Shown: one piece after another, positions 8,682 to 16,589 of the stretch
Position numbering within the stretch: the stretch's first letter is position 1
How the letters are laid out: every line of letters starts with the position of its first letter
Assembly (NCBI RefSeq): GCF_014534645.1
Contig: NZ_JACVQF010000189.1
Location: 62,001-126,000 of the forward strand
Source: Streptomyces griseicoloratus
GTDB taxonomy: Bacteria > Actinomycetota > Actinomycetes > Streptomycetales > Streptomycetaceae
DNA length: 64,000 nucleotides
Direction of reading: 5' to 3'
Notes under the pieces: generated by a model
What the model was told of the DNA's origin: nothing
Database searches by the model: none
Seen by the model: the letters and a program-made list of their open reading frames with translations, nothing else
Made by a program: the position numbers and the translations under genes

Positions 8682-9395
8682 TCAGCGGCCGCCTCCACGG
8701 CCGGGCCGGTTAGGGTTCTGGCCGGGCGGGGTCTGGCCCGGGGTCTGGCCGGGCGTGACCTGGCCCGGGGTCTGGCCGGGGGTCTGACCAGGCGGGGTGG
8801 CCGGCCTGTTGAGGCAGGCGGCGCGGTTCAGGGCTTCCGCCTTGCCGGCCGCGTAACCGGCGAAGTACTCCTCGTTCCTGGGGCCTTCCTCGTCTTCCTG
8901 CGCGTCGGTCACGACGCGGCCCAGGCGGCAGCCGGCCAGACCGTCGGCCAACCCGTCCCTGCGCCCTTCGGCCCGTACGGCAGCGGCGCCGGCCGGCGCG
9001 GCCGGGTCCGTCGCGGGTCCCGTCGGCGTGGGCGTTGCCGGTCCCGGACCAGGGCAGGTGGCAGCGCGTTGGGAGGTCAAGCCCTCGACGGTGTAGCTCC
9101 GAGCCGACAGAGTGATGCCGTTGACGGCGACTGCTCCGGCGACTGCGGATGCGGTCGCGATCACTTGCCCATCCGCTATGACCCGGACTTGTTCCGCGCC
9201 GTCGAATCCGTTGGCCGTGATGTTGCCCACGGCGTTGCCGGAGGGCGTGGGGGGCCCAAGGGCGAGCGCCCGACATGCCTGGCTGGGCGCAACCGATGGC
9301 GAGGCCTCCGCCGCCTGGGCCGAGCCGACCGGGTAGAGCATGAACGAGGCGCCGAGCGGCACGCCGAGCAGTGCGAGGTAGCGCTTGGGACGCAT
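8682..9395 (-). CDS. Secreted protein with C-terminal PGQTPGQ repeats, unknown function
   Basis: 237 residues from ATG 9395 (AAAGGAG 5 bp upstream). The N-terminus MRPKRYLALLGVPL and a hydrophobic stretch ending SAQAAEA form a clear Sec signal peptide. Residues 35-115 may be a small beta domain containing two cysteines. A second part has a DGLADGLAGCRLG motif and, after an acidic linker, YFAGYAAGKAEALNRAAC, which resembles the C-terminus of the secreted protein at 17503. The tail repeats T-P-G-Q several times and ends Gly/Arg-rich. The gene separates ohr from ohrR. I do not recognise a family. Probably exported and cell-wall associated or free. Confidence 0.75.
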   Translation of the reverse strand: MRPKRYLALLGVPLGASFMLYPVGSAQAAEASPSVAPSQACRALALGPPTPSGNAVGNITANGFDGAEQVRVIADGQVIATASAVAGAVAVNGITLSARSYTVEGLTSQRAATCPGPGPATPTPTGPATDPAAPAGAAAVRAEGRRDGLADGLAGCRLGRVVTDAQEDEEGPRNEEYFAGYAAGKAEALNRAACLNRPATPPGQTPGQTPGQVTPGQTPGQTPPGQNPNRPGRGGGR

Positions 9396-9506
9396 GGTCG
9401 CTCCTTTCGTTGCAACCCCCTCAGCGTCACCACGAGGGCGTGACCCGGGCGTGACGGCCACGTGCCCAAGGCTCCAAGAAGCCCGGAACCAAGCGGGCAG
9501 AAAAAG

Positions 9507-9986
9507 TCAGCGCGCCTCGTCCGCCGCCGCCCCCGCCCGTTCCGCCAGCCGCCACAGCTCCTCGCGCAGCCGCGCGACCTCCGGCCCGCCCAGCCCCGTC
9601 GCCGAGAGCAGCGCGCCCGGCACCCGGGCCGCGCGTTCGCGCAGTTCCTCGCCGCGCCCGGTGACCGCCACGAGCACCGACCGCTCGTCCCGGGCCGACC
9701 GCTCACGCCGCAGCAGACCGGCCGCCTCCAGCCGCTTCAGCAGCGGGGAGACCGTGCCGTAGTCGAGCCGCAGTGCCGTGGCCAGGCCCTTGACCGTCGT
9801 CTCGCCGCGCTCCCACAGCACCAGCAGCACCAGGTACTGGGGGTAGGTGAGCCCCAGGTCGTCGAGGAGCGGCCGGTAGGCGGCCGTCACCGCGCGCTGC
9901 GCCGCGTACAGCGCGAAGCACAGCTGGTCGTCGAGCAGCAGCGAACCCTCGGTCCCGGCGGTCTCGGCGCTCTCCTCGTTCGTCAC
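9507..9986 (-). CDS. ohrR: OhrR, MarR-family organic peroxide sensor
   Basis: 159 residues from GTG 9986. The N-terminus LLLDDQLCFALYAAQRAV carries the peroxide-sensing cysteine (Cys23) in the D-x-Q-L-C-F-A-L-Y motif unique to OhrR, followed by LGLTYPQYLVLLVLWE and the winged helix (LRLDYGTVSPLLKRLEAAGLL). It is a dimeric repressor released when the cysteine is oxidised; the expected target is ohr and possibly itself. Its GTG overlaps the TGA of the upstream cbiO-type ATPase gene (GTGA), so it is translationally coupled to the nickel/cobalt transporter operon, which is unusual. Only one sensing Cys is obvious, suggesting a one-Cys type. Confidence 0.93.
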   Translation of the reverse strand: MTNEESAETAGTEGSLLLDDQLCFALYAAQRAVTAAYRPLLDDLGLTYPQYLVLLVLWERGETTVKGLATALRLDYGTVSPLLKRLEAAGLLRRERSARDERSVLVAVTGRGEELRERAARVPGALLSATGLGGPEVARLREELWRLAERAGAAADEAR

Positions 9987-10741
9987 GCGCCCATTGTCGC
10001 GGAGCGCGGATCGAAGCCGAAGGGCAGCTCCAGCCGGTGGGCGCGCATCAGCTCCTCGTCGGAGAGCAGGCCGGCGGTCGGGCCGTCCGCCGCGATCACG
10101 CCCTCGCTGAGGATCAGGGAGCGGGGGCACAGCTCCAGGGCGTAGGGCAGGTCGTGGGTGACCATGAGGACCGTGACGTCCAGGGAGCGCAGGATGTCGG
10201 CGAGCTCGCGGCGGGAGGCCGGGTCGAGGTTGGAGGAGGGCTCGTCCAGGACCAGGATCTCCGGCTCCATGGCGAGGACGGTCGCCACCGCCACCCGGCG
10301 CCGCTGGCCGAAGGAGAGGTGGTGCGGGGGCCGGTCCTTGAACTCGCCCATGCCGACCAGGGCGAGCGCCCGGTCCACGCGCTCCTCCAGCTCCGCGCCC
10401 TTCAGCCCGGCCGCCGCCGGTCCGAACGCCACGTCCTCGCGCACGGTCGGCATGAAGAGCTGGTCGTCGGGGTCCTGGAAGACGATGCCGACCCGGCGCC
10501 GGATCTCCGCCATGTTCCGCCTGTCCACGGGCAGCCCGGCCACCGTGACCGTGCCGGTGCCGCCGGTCAGGATGCCGTTGAGGTGCAGGACCAGGGTGGT
10601 CTTGCCGGCGCCGTTCGGACCGAGCAGGGCGACCCGCTCGCCGCGCGCGATCGAGAAGTCGACGCCGAACAGGGCCTGGTGCCCGTCGGGGTAGGCGAAG
10701 GCGAGGCCGGAGACCTCCAGGGAAGCAGTCACAGGGTCCAT
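9983..10741 (-). CDS. cbiO: ECF nickel/cobalt transporter ATPase (CbiO/NikO)
   Basis: 252 residues from ATG 10741; a GTG at 10732 making a 4-bp overlap with cbiQ is an equally good start. Walker A is GPNGAGKTT, the Q-loop is FQDPDDQLF (typical of ECF ATPases), the signature is LSFGQRRRVAVA (LSFGQ for LSGGQ), and Walker B is ILVLDEPSSNLD, followed by the VTHD switch. It energises the membrane partners CbiM and CbiQ encoded just upstream. It is the third gene of a tight operon cbiM-cbiQ-cbiO-ohrR. Confidence 0.93.
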   Translation of the reverse strand: MDPVTASLEVSGLAFAYPDGHQALFGVDFSIARGERVALLGPNGAGKTTLVLHLNGILTGGTGTVTVAGLPVDRRNMAEIRRRVGIVFQDPDDQLFMPTVREDVAFGPAAAGLKGAELEERVDRALALVGMGEFKDRPPHHLSFGQRRRVAVATVLAMEPEILVLDEPSSNLDPASRRELADILRSLDVTVLMVTHDLPYALELCPRSLILSEGVIAADGPTAGLLSDEELMRAHRLELPFGFDPRSATMGA

Positions 10742-11490
10742 CCCAGCAGACAGACGACTAGGGCGGTGCAAGGGAGGGCCAGGGCGTACGACCACTGGGC
10801 CCGGGAGGCGGTCACCTCGTCGATGACCGGCATGGAACCGGCGTATCCGCGGCTGACCATGGCGAGGTGGACGCGCTCGCCGCGCTCGTAGGAGCGGATG
10901 AACAGGGCACCCGCGGACTTGGCGAGCACGCCCCAGTGACGGACGCCTCGGGCCTCGAAGCCGCGCGACTCCCGCGCGATCCGCATGCGCCGCATCTCGT
11001 CCGTGATCACGTCCCCGTACCGGATCATGAACGAGGCGATCTGCACCAGCAGCGAGGGGAGCCGGAGCCGCTGCAGGCCGAGCAGCAGTTCGCGCAGCTC
11101 GGTGGTGGAGGCCAGCAGGACGGAGGCGGCGACGCCCAGGGTGCCCTTGGCCAGCACGTTCCAGGCGCCCCACAGTCCGCTCACGCTCAGCGACATGCCG
11201 AGCACGTCGACCTGTTCGCCCTCCGCCACGAACGGCATGAGTACGGCGAAGGCGACGAACGGCACCTCGATCAGCAGGCGCCTGAGCAGGAAGCCCGCCG
11301 GGACGCGGGCCGCGCCCGCCACCACCGCGAGCAGGACGGCGTACAGGCCGAAGGCCCACATCGCCTCCCGCGGGGTCGACACCACGACGACCACGAAGGC
11401 GAACGTGGCGGCGAGCTTGGTGTGCGGCGGCAGGGCGTGCACGGGGGAGTGCCCGTGCCGGTAGAGCCTGTGCGCGTGTCCGGCGCCCAT
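10729..11490 (-). CDS. cbiQ: ECF transporter transmembrane protein CbiQ/NikQ
   Basis: 253 residues, ATG one base after the cbiM stop (TGACATG). The N-terminal LYRHGHSPVHALPPHTKL and the cytoplasmic coupling helices with paired Arg-rich motifs (RIARESRGFEARG and MVSRGYAGSMP; the A-R-G/S-R-G triplets touch the ATPase) are typical of T components. About five membrane helices. It transmits ATP hydrolysis to the substrate-binding CbiM. Confidence 0.93.
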   Translation of the reverse strand: MGAGHAHRLYRHGHSPVHALPPHTKLAATFAFVVVVVSTPREAMWAFGLYAVLLAVVAGAARVPAGFLLRRLLIEVPFVAFAVLMPFVAEGEQVDVLGMSLSVSGLWGAWNVLAKGTLGVAASVLLASTTELRELLLGLQRLRLPSLLVQIASFMIRYGDVITDEMRRMRIARESRGFEARGVRHWGVLAKSAGALFIRSYERGERVHLAMVSRGYAGSMPVIDEVTASRAQWSYALALPCTALVVCLLGWTL

Positions 11491-11491
11491 G

Positions 11492-12544
11492 TCAGACGGT
11501 CGTGTTCGTGTTCGTCGGGGACGTGTCGTCGCTGTGCCGCCTGCGCACCGCCCAGAACACGGCGCTGCCCGCGACGACCGTGACGCCGACGCCGATCACG
11601 CCCGCGAGGCCGCCGGACAGGCGCGCGTCGGTGATGTCCTCGACGCCGTAGTCGGCGAGCGGGGAGTCGGCGGCGGCGTGCTCCTCGGTCTTCTTGTCGA
11701 TGCCCTTGTCCGCGGCGACCTTCTCCAGGCCGTCCGGGTCGGCGGAGGCGTAGAAGCTGACGAAGCCGGCGAGGACGAGGGAGGTGACGAGGCCGGTGAT
11801 CCACACCTTGCGGTGCGAGCGGGCGGCGGGCGCGGCGGCCGGCTCGGCCTGCGGCGCGTCGACGAGTTCGCCGTTCACGCGCAGCTTGAGCCGCTGCGTC
11901 AGCCCGCGGGCGCCGTACACCAGGTCCGGGCGCACGGCGATGACGGCGCCGACGGTCAGCGCGGTGATCGCGGCCTCGCCGATGCCGATGAGGAGGTGCA
12001 CGCCCACCATGGCGGTGGCGACCTTGCCGATGGAGACGTCGGTGGTGCCGCCGATCCAGTACAGCAGCGTGAAGGCGAGGGCGGCGGCCGGGACGGAGAC
12101 GAGCGCGGCGACGAAGGAGGCGACGGTGACCGACCGGCGCGTGCGCGGCAGGACCTTCACCAGGCCCCGGAAGAGGGCGTAGGCGACGACCGTCGTGACG
12201 ATCGCCATGTCGGTGATGTTCACGCCGAGGGCGGTCAGGCCGCCGTCCGCGAAGAGGATGCCCTGCATGAGCAGGACGACGGAGACGCACAGGACCCCTG
12301 TGTAGGGGCCCACGAGTATCGCGGCGAGCGCACCGCCGAGGAGATGTCCGCTGGTCCCGGCGGCGACGGGGAAGTTCAGCATCTGCACCGCGAAGATGAA
12401 CGCCGCGACCAGGCCCGCAAGGGGCGCCGTCCGCTCGTCGAGCTCCCGGCGCGCGCCGCGCAGGCTCACCGCGATGGCGCCCGCGGCGACGACTCCGGTC
12501 ACGGCGGAGGTCGGGGCGTCGATGAATCCGTCAGGTACGTGCAC
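11492..12544 (-). CDS. cbiM: Nickel/cobalt ECF transporter substrate-binding protein CbiM fused to a CbiN-like tail
   Basis: 350 residues, GTG start at 12544. It begins M-H-V-P-D-G-F; the N-terminal Met-His that coordinates Ni/Co is present. Residues 1-215 are the seven-helix CbiM domain (NFPVAAGTSGHLLGGALAAILVGP is the metal-site helix region). After a His/Ala-rich linker, residues 240-340 contain two further helices around a PDGLEKVAADKG extracytoplasmic loop, the CbiN/NikN-type component, so this is a CbiMN fusion. There is no cobalamin riboswitch in the short leader; a Nur-type box overlaps the promoter instead, favouring nickel. Confidence 0.93.
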   Translation of the reverse strand: MHVPDGFIDAPTSAVTGVVAAGAIAVSLRGARRELDERTAPLAGLVAAFIFAVQMLNFPVAAGTSGHLLGGALAAILVGPYTGVLCVSVVLLMQGILFADGGLTALGVNITDMAIVTTVVAYALFRGLVKVLPRTRRSVTVASFVAALVSVPAAALAFTLLYWIGGTTDVSIGKVATAMVGVHLLIGIGEAAITALTVGAVIAVRPDLVYGARGLTQRLKLRVNGELVDAPQAEPAAAPAARSHRKVWITGLVTSLVLAGFVSFYASADPDGLEKVAADKGIDKKTEEHAAADSPLADYGVEDITDARLSGGLAGVIGVGVTVVAGSAVFWAVRRRHSDDTSPTNTNTTV

Positions 12545-12550
12545 CGTTCG

Positions 12551-12581
12551 ATGATAGTGGCTTGTTGCGAACGGCTTGCAA
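12551..12581 (-). promoter_or_regulatory. Leaderless cbiM promoter with Nur-type box
   Basis: On the minus strand TATCAT (12551-12556) lies 6 bp before the GTG start at 12544. On the plus strand TTGCGA-N5-TTGCAA (12565-12581) fits the remembered S. coelicolor Nur consensus (tTGCaa-N5-ttGCAA) and covers the -35 region. Nur represses nickel uptake genes when nickel is bound, so nickel-dependent repression of cbiMQO is expected. Confidence 0.6.
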
Positions 12582-12598
12582 GAGCGAGCGCCCGTTGT

Positions 12599-12614
12599 AT
12601 CTCACATGTGAGAT
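12599..12614. promoter_or_regulatory. 16-bp perfect palindrome between cbiM and ssgE
   Basis: ATCTCACATGTGAGAT reads the same on both strands. It lies 107 bp before ssgE and 55 bp from cbiM, on the ssgE side of the Nur box, so it is a candidate operator for ssgE. The binding protein is unknown. Confidence 0.55.
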
Positions 12615-12720
12615 GGCGGGCGCCCCCTTCCCAAAAGGCGCGATCCGGAAAATGTGCGACATTGGAGTGGGGGCGGACGTACAGCTTTCACATAGGTGGC
12701 ACGGCGTAAGGGGCCATCCG

Positions 12721-13089
12721 ATGTCCGTAGTCGAACAGTACGCACGAGCCCACATCCTCACCGACACGGACCGCCCGGACGAGGAGGTCGGAGCCGTACC
12801 GGTCGTGTTGCGGTACGACCCCGACGACAGCCCCCGGATGGTGCGGGTCGGGCTGCCCGGGCCGGGGCCCGGGTCCCGGGAGTGGACCTTCTCCCGGGCC
12901 CTGCTGGAACAGGGCCTGCGGGTGCCCACCGGGACCGGCGCGGTGCGGGTGTGGCCCTGCGGCCGGGTCCAGGCCGTGGTGGAGTTCCACTCCCCGCAGG
13001 GCTGCTCGGTGGTCCAGTTCGAGACCAAGACCCTGATGCGGTTCCTGCGGCTGACGTACGCGGCGGCCGCGGAGCCGGTGCCGCACTGA
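12721..13089 (+). CDS. ssgE: SsgA-like sporulation protein, probably SsgE
   Basis: 122 residues from ATG 12721 after AAGGGG. The whole protein is one SALP domain: VPVVLRYDPDDSPRMVRVGLP, then EWTFSRALLEQGLRVPTGTGAVRVWPCGRVQAVVEF and a C-terminal helix KTLMRFLRLTYAAA. SsgA-like proteins occur only in morphologically complex actinomycetes and guide peptidoglycan synthesis and autolysis in sporulation. The neighbouring tandem penicillin-binding protein genes match the remembered setting of ssgE (SCO3158), whose mutants are affected in spore separation. The paralogue assignment rests on gene context more than on sequence. Confidence 0.85.
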   Translation: MSVVEQYARAHILTDTDRPDEEVGAVPVVLRYDPDDSPRMVRVGLPGPGPGSREWTFSRALLEQGLRVPTGTGAVRVWPCGRVQAVVEFHSPQGCSVVQFETKTLMRFLRLTYAAAAEPVPH

Positions 13090-13123
13090 GCGGAGGGCCG
13101 CACCGAGCGGCCGCTCTTGCCGG

Positions 13124-14794
13124 TCAGCCGCCGGCCTTCAGCAGCGACGCCACGATCGGTCCGGCGGTGTCACCGCCGTGCCCGGCCGCCTGCACCACGC
13201 CCGCCGCGGCCAGATCGCCCCGGTACGCGGTGAACCAGCCGTTGGGCTTCTTCTGGCCGTCGACCTCCGCGGACCCGGTCTTCGCGCCGACGTCGCCGCC
13301 CACCCCGGACATCGCCTCCGCCGCCGTGCCGTACGCCGCCGTGTAGGACATCAGCTCGCGCAGTTGCGTCAGCGTGGACGCGGACATCGTGCGGGAGGCG
13401 GTGGCGAGCTTGCGCCCGTCCACCGACGGGGCGACCAGGTACGGCTGGTGGAAGGTGCCCGTACGGACCGTCGCCGACACGGACGCCATGTTGAGCGGGT
13501 TCATCCGCACTCCGCCCTGCCCGATGAGCGAGGCGGCCATCGGCGCCGCGCTCTGCACCGGCACCGCGCCGTCGAAGGACGGCACGCCGATCGCCCAGTT
13601 GTTCATCGACAGCCCGAACACCTGCTGGGCCTGCTTGGTCAGGTCGTCGTTCTTCAGCTTCGGCGCCTGGCTGATGAAGGCCGTGTTGCAGGAGCGGGCG
13701 AAGCTCGCCCGGAAGGTGCCGTCCTTTATCTCGAACTTGTCGTCGTTCTGGAACTTCCAGCCGCCGTAGGTGAAGTACTTGGGGCACGGATGCTGCTTGT
13801 CGATCGACGCCAGGCCCTTCTCGATCAGCAGCGAGGACGTGATGACCTTCATCGTGGAACCGGGGGCGAGGGAGCCCTGGAAGGCCGTGTTGAAGCCGTG
13901 GCTGCCGTTGGCGACCGCGAGGATCTCGCCCGTGGAGGCGCGCAGCAGGACGACCGAGGCCCGCTCCTTGCCGGCCACCTCCTTCTCGGCGGCGGACTGC
14001 AGAGCCGGGTCCAGGGTGGTCTTCACGGTGCCGGGCGTGCCCTCGCTCAGCTCCAGCAGGGTCTTGTCGGACACCTTGGCCGCCTTGGACTCCTTGCCGC
14101 GCACCACGCGCAGCTCGATGCCCGCCGTGCCGCCGGCCTTCTTGCCGTACTTCTCCCGCAGCCCGTCCAGGACGGTGCCCAGGGACGGGTACTTCGCGGC
14201 CGTGATCTCCCCGCCGTCCCGGTCCAGCGCCTTCACCGGCGGCGTCCCGGACTCCCCGGTGACCAGCTTGTCGCCGTCCCGCAGCTCGGGGTGGACGACG
14301 GAAGGCTTCCAGTCGACGCGGGGTTCGCCGTCGCCGGCCCGGCGTACGACGGTCAGCGCGCCGTCGTAGGCCAGCGGCTTGCTCGTGTCCTCGAAGGCCA
14401 CGGTCGCCTTGACGGAGAACGGCACCTTCGCGCCGGACGGGGTGCCCGGGGTGAGGGTGACGTCCTTGATCCGGGCGTCCTTGGTGTAGCCGGTGAGCAG
14501 GGGCTTCGCGGCGCCGGCGTCGTCGGTGGCGTCGGCCGCCTCGTCGATCCGGCCCTGCTGCCAGGCCGTCAGGAACCGCTGCGCCGCGGACTCGACCTCG
14601 GCCGCCGAGAGGGGGCCGGTCTTCACCTTCTCCCCGGCCGCGGACGTCGTACGCGCCGTGTCCTCGGCGGCCGCTCCGCCGCCGTACAGCGCGTAGGCGC
14701 CGAGTCCGGCGCCCACGACGACCACGGCGGCCACGCCGCCGATCACGGCGGGTCTCGTCTTCCGCCGCCCGGCGACGGCCCTTCTTGTGCCCAC
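13124..14794 (-). CDS. Class B penicillin-binding protein (transpeptidase), copy 1
   Basis: 556 residues, GTG start. One N-terminal membrane anchor (residues 14-38), an NTF2-like MecA_N-type domain (60-150), a dimerisation segment, and a transpeptidase domain from about residue 260. Catalytic motifs are complete: S313-TMK, S368-C-N and K505-T-G. It cross-links peptidoglycan outside the membrane. The gene directly follows, on the same strand, a paralogue with the same plan (14903-16534), and it converges on ssgE, pointing to a role in sporulation or tip wall synthesis. GGAGGAACAGGA precedes the start. Confidence 0.93.
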   Translation of the reverse strand: MGTRRAVAGRRKTRPAVIGGVAAVVVVGAGLGAYALYGGGAAAEDTARTTSAAGEKVKTGPLSAAEVESAAQRFLTAWQQGRIDEAADATDDAGAAKPLLTGYTKDARIKDVTLTPGTPSGAKVPFSVKATVAFEDTSKPLAYDGALTVVRRAGDGEPRVDWKPSVVHPELRDGDKLVTGESGTPPVKALDRDGGEITAAKYPSLGTVLDGLREKYGKKAGGTAGIELRVVRGKESKAAKVSDKTLLELSEGTPGTVKTTLDPALQSAAEKEVAGKERASVVLLRASTGEILAVANGSHGFNTAFQGSLAPGSTMKVITSSLLIEKGLASIDKQHPCPKYFTYGGWKFQNDDKFEIKDGTFRASFARSCNTAFISQAPKLKNDDLTKQAQQVFGLSMNNWAIGVPSFDGAVPVQSAAPMAASLIGQGGVRMNPLNMASVSATVRTGTFHQPYLVAPSVDGRKLATASRTMSASTLTQLRELMSYTAAYGTAAEAMSGVGGDVGAKTGSAEVDGQKKPNGWFTAYRGDLAAAGVVQAAGHGGDTAGPIVASLLKAGG

Positions 14795-14902
14795 TGCGTC
14801 CTGTTCCTCCGCGGTTCCCCAGGGCCTTCGGCCCCCGATGCCCTCGTTGCCTCACGCTTCCAACGACGGCGACCACCCTAGGGTCCCGTCCGGCCGGGTG
14901 GT

Positions 14903-16534
14903 TCAGCCGCCCGCCCGCAGGACGTCCGCCACGATCGGGCCGGCCGCGTCACCGCCGTGGCCGCCCTCCTCGGTCATGGCCGCCGCCGCGACGTCGTTCC
15001 GGAAACCGGTGAACCAGCTGTTGGACGTGGCCTGCCCGTCGACCTCGGCCGAGCCGGTCTTCGCGCCGATGTCGCCGCCGAGCCCGGACATGGCCTCCTG
15101 GGCGGTGCCCTGCCTGGCGGTGAGCCGCATCATCTGCTTGAGCTGGGCGGCGGTGCTCTGCGGCAGCCCCTTGGCGGTGGCCAGCTGCCGGCCGTCCAGG
15201 TCCGGCGAGACCAGATAGGGCTGGCGGAAGGTGCCGGTGATGGCGGTCGCCGTCACCGAGGCCATGTTCAGCGGGTTCATCTGGACCTGGCCCTGGCCGA
15301 TGGCGTTGGCGGCGCGGTCCGGGCCGCCGGACGCGGGGACCTTGCCGTCGAAGGAGACGATGCCGGTCTGCCAGTCGTCCCGGCCGAGTCCGAACCGCTC
15401 CTCGGCCTCCGCCGTCAGCGAGGCGTCCGTGAGCGGCTCCTCGTCGACGAGCTTGATGAAGCCGGTGTTGCAGGACCGCATGAAGGTGTCGGCGAGCGTG
15501 GCGCTCTCGTTGGGCTCGAGGCCCGTCAGGTTCTTGAAGGTCTGGCTCTGCCAGGTGGCGGTGTCCGGGCAGGGCGCCGGGCCGTTCATCGAGGTCACGC
15601 CGTTGTCGATGAGCATCGCGGCGGTGATGATCTTCATCGTGGAGCCGGGGGCGACCCGGCCCTGGAAGGCCGCGTTGAAGCCGTCGGCGCGGTTGTTCGC
15701 CACGGCCAGCACCTCGCCGGTGCTCGGCTTGACCGCCACCACCGACGACTCGCCGTACCGCTCGACCGCCCGCTCGGCCGCCGCCTGCACGCTCGCGCTC
15801 AGCGTCGTGCGCAGCTTGCCGGGCTCGCCCTCGGCCAGCGTCAGCAGCGGGGTGTCGGCGGTCTCCCGGGCCGCGTGGCGGACCACCAGCTCGACGCCGG
15901 GGGTGCCGCCCGCCTTGTCGCCGTACTTCTGGCGCAGCGTGTCCAGGACCGGGCCGAGCGAGGGGTACTTCTCCTTGGTCAGCACCGTGCCGTTGCGGTC
16001 CACGGCCTCGATCGGCGGGCTCGCCGACTCCTCCGTGACCAGCGTGTCGTCCGGCTGCTTGAGCTCGGGGTGGACGACGGACGGCCGCCAGTCGACCAGC
16101 GCCCGCCCGGTCGTCTCCCCGCGCACCACCGTCAGCCGGCTCTTGTACGTCAGCGGCTTGGTCTTCCCCTCGAAGGACACCTTCGCGCTGACGGTGAACG
16201 GCACGGTGACGCCGCTCGCCGTGCCGGGTGTGATCTTCACACCGGTGATGTGGGCGGCCTCGCCGTAGGCCGTCAGCAGGGTCTCGGCCGCCGCGTCGTT
16301 GTTCGTGTACGACGCCGCCGTCGCCGCCTGACCCTTCTCCCAGGCCGAGAAGAACTTCTCCGTCGTCTCCTCGACCTCGTCACCGCTGGGCGGTCCGCTC
16401 TTCGGCGCCGAGCCGGCCGTCCCCGAGCTGCCGCCGTCCAGCGCCGACACGATGTTGTAGGCGCCGTACCCCGCTCCGCCCACCATCACGGCGAAAACGC
16501 CGCCTATGACGGCGGCCTTCACCCCCTTGCCCAT
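14903..16534 (-). CDS. Class B penicillin-binding protein (transpeptidase), copy 2
   Basis: 543 residues from ATG 16534 after GGGGAGGGGA. It has the same domain order as copy 1: anchor helix at 8-27, MecA_N-like domain, dimerisation segment, transpeptidase. Motifs are S298-TMK, S354-C-N and K492-T-G. Long stretches are shared with copy 1 (for example VDWxPSVVHPEL and MNPLNMASV), so the pair arose by tandem duplication. The 108-bp gap between them could hold a second promoter. An 18-bp palindrome lies 38 bp upstream of this start. Confidence 0.93.
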   Translation of the reverse strand: MGKGVKAAVIGGVFAVMVGGAGYGAYNIVSALDGGSSGTAGSAPKSGPPSGDEVEETTEKFFSAWEKGQAATAASYTNNDAAAETLLTAYGEAAHITGVKITPGTASGVTVPFTVSAKVSFEGKTKPLTYKSRLTVVRGETTGRALVDWRPSVVHPELKQPDDTLVTEESASPPIEAVDRNGTVLTKEKYPSLGPVLDTLRQKYGDKAGGTPGVELVVRHAARETADTPLLTLAEGEPGKLRTTLSASVQAAAERAVERYGESSVVAVKPSTGEVLAVANNRADGFNAAFQGRVAPGSTMKIITAAMLIDNGVTSMNGPAPCPDTATWQSQTFKNLTGLEPNESATLADTFMRSCNTGFIKLVDEEPLTDASLTAEAEERFGLGRDDWQTGIVSFDGKVPASGGPDRAANAIGQGQVQMNPLNMASVTATAITGTFRQPYLVSPDLDGRQLATAKGLPQSTAAQLKQMMRLTARQGTAQEAMSGLGGDIGAKTGSAEVDGQATSNSWFTGFRNDVAAAAMTEEGGHGGDAAGPIVADVLRAGG

Positions 16535-16571
16535 TGGGCCGTCCCCTCCCCGTGGGGCCCTTCCGCACGTC

Positions 16572-16589
16572 TTCTGAACGTGTTCAGAA
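16572..16589. promoter_or_regulatory. 18-bp palindrome upstream of tandem PBP genes
   Basis: TTCTGAACGTGTTCAGAA is a perfect inverted repeat (8-bp arms around GT), 38 bp before the ATG of PBP copy 2 on the side where its promoter should be. A likely operator; no matching regulator gene is adjacent. Confidence 0.55.

Noticed and set aside
12545-12720. Cobalamin riboswitch before cbiM
   Set aside because: The leader is essentially absent (predicted leaderless start) and no B12-box sequence is seen; a Nur-type box is present instead.
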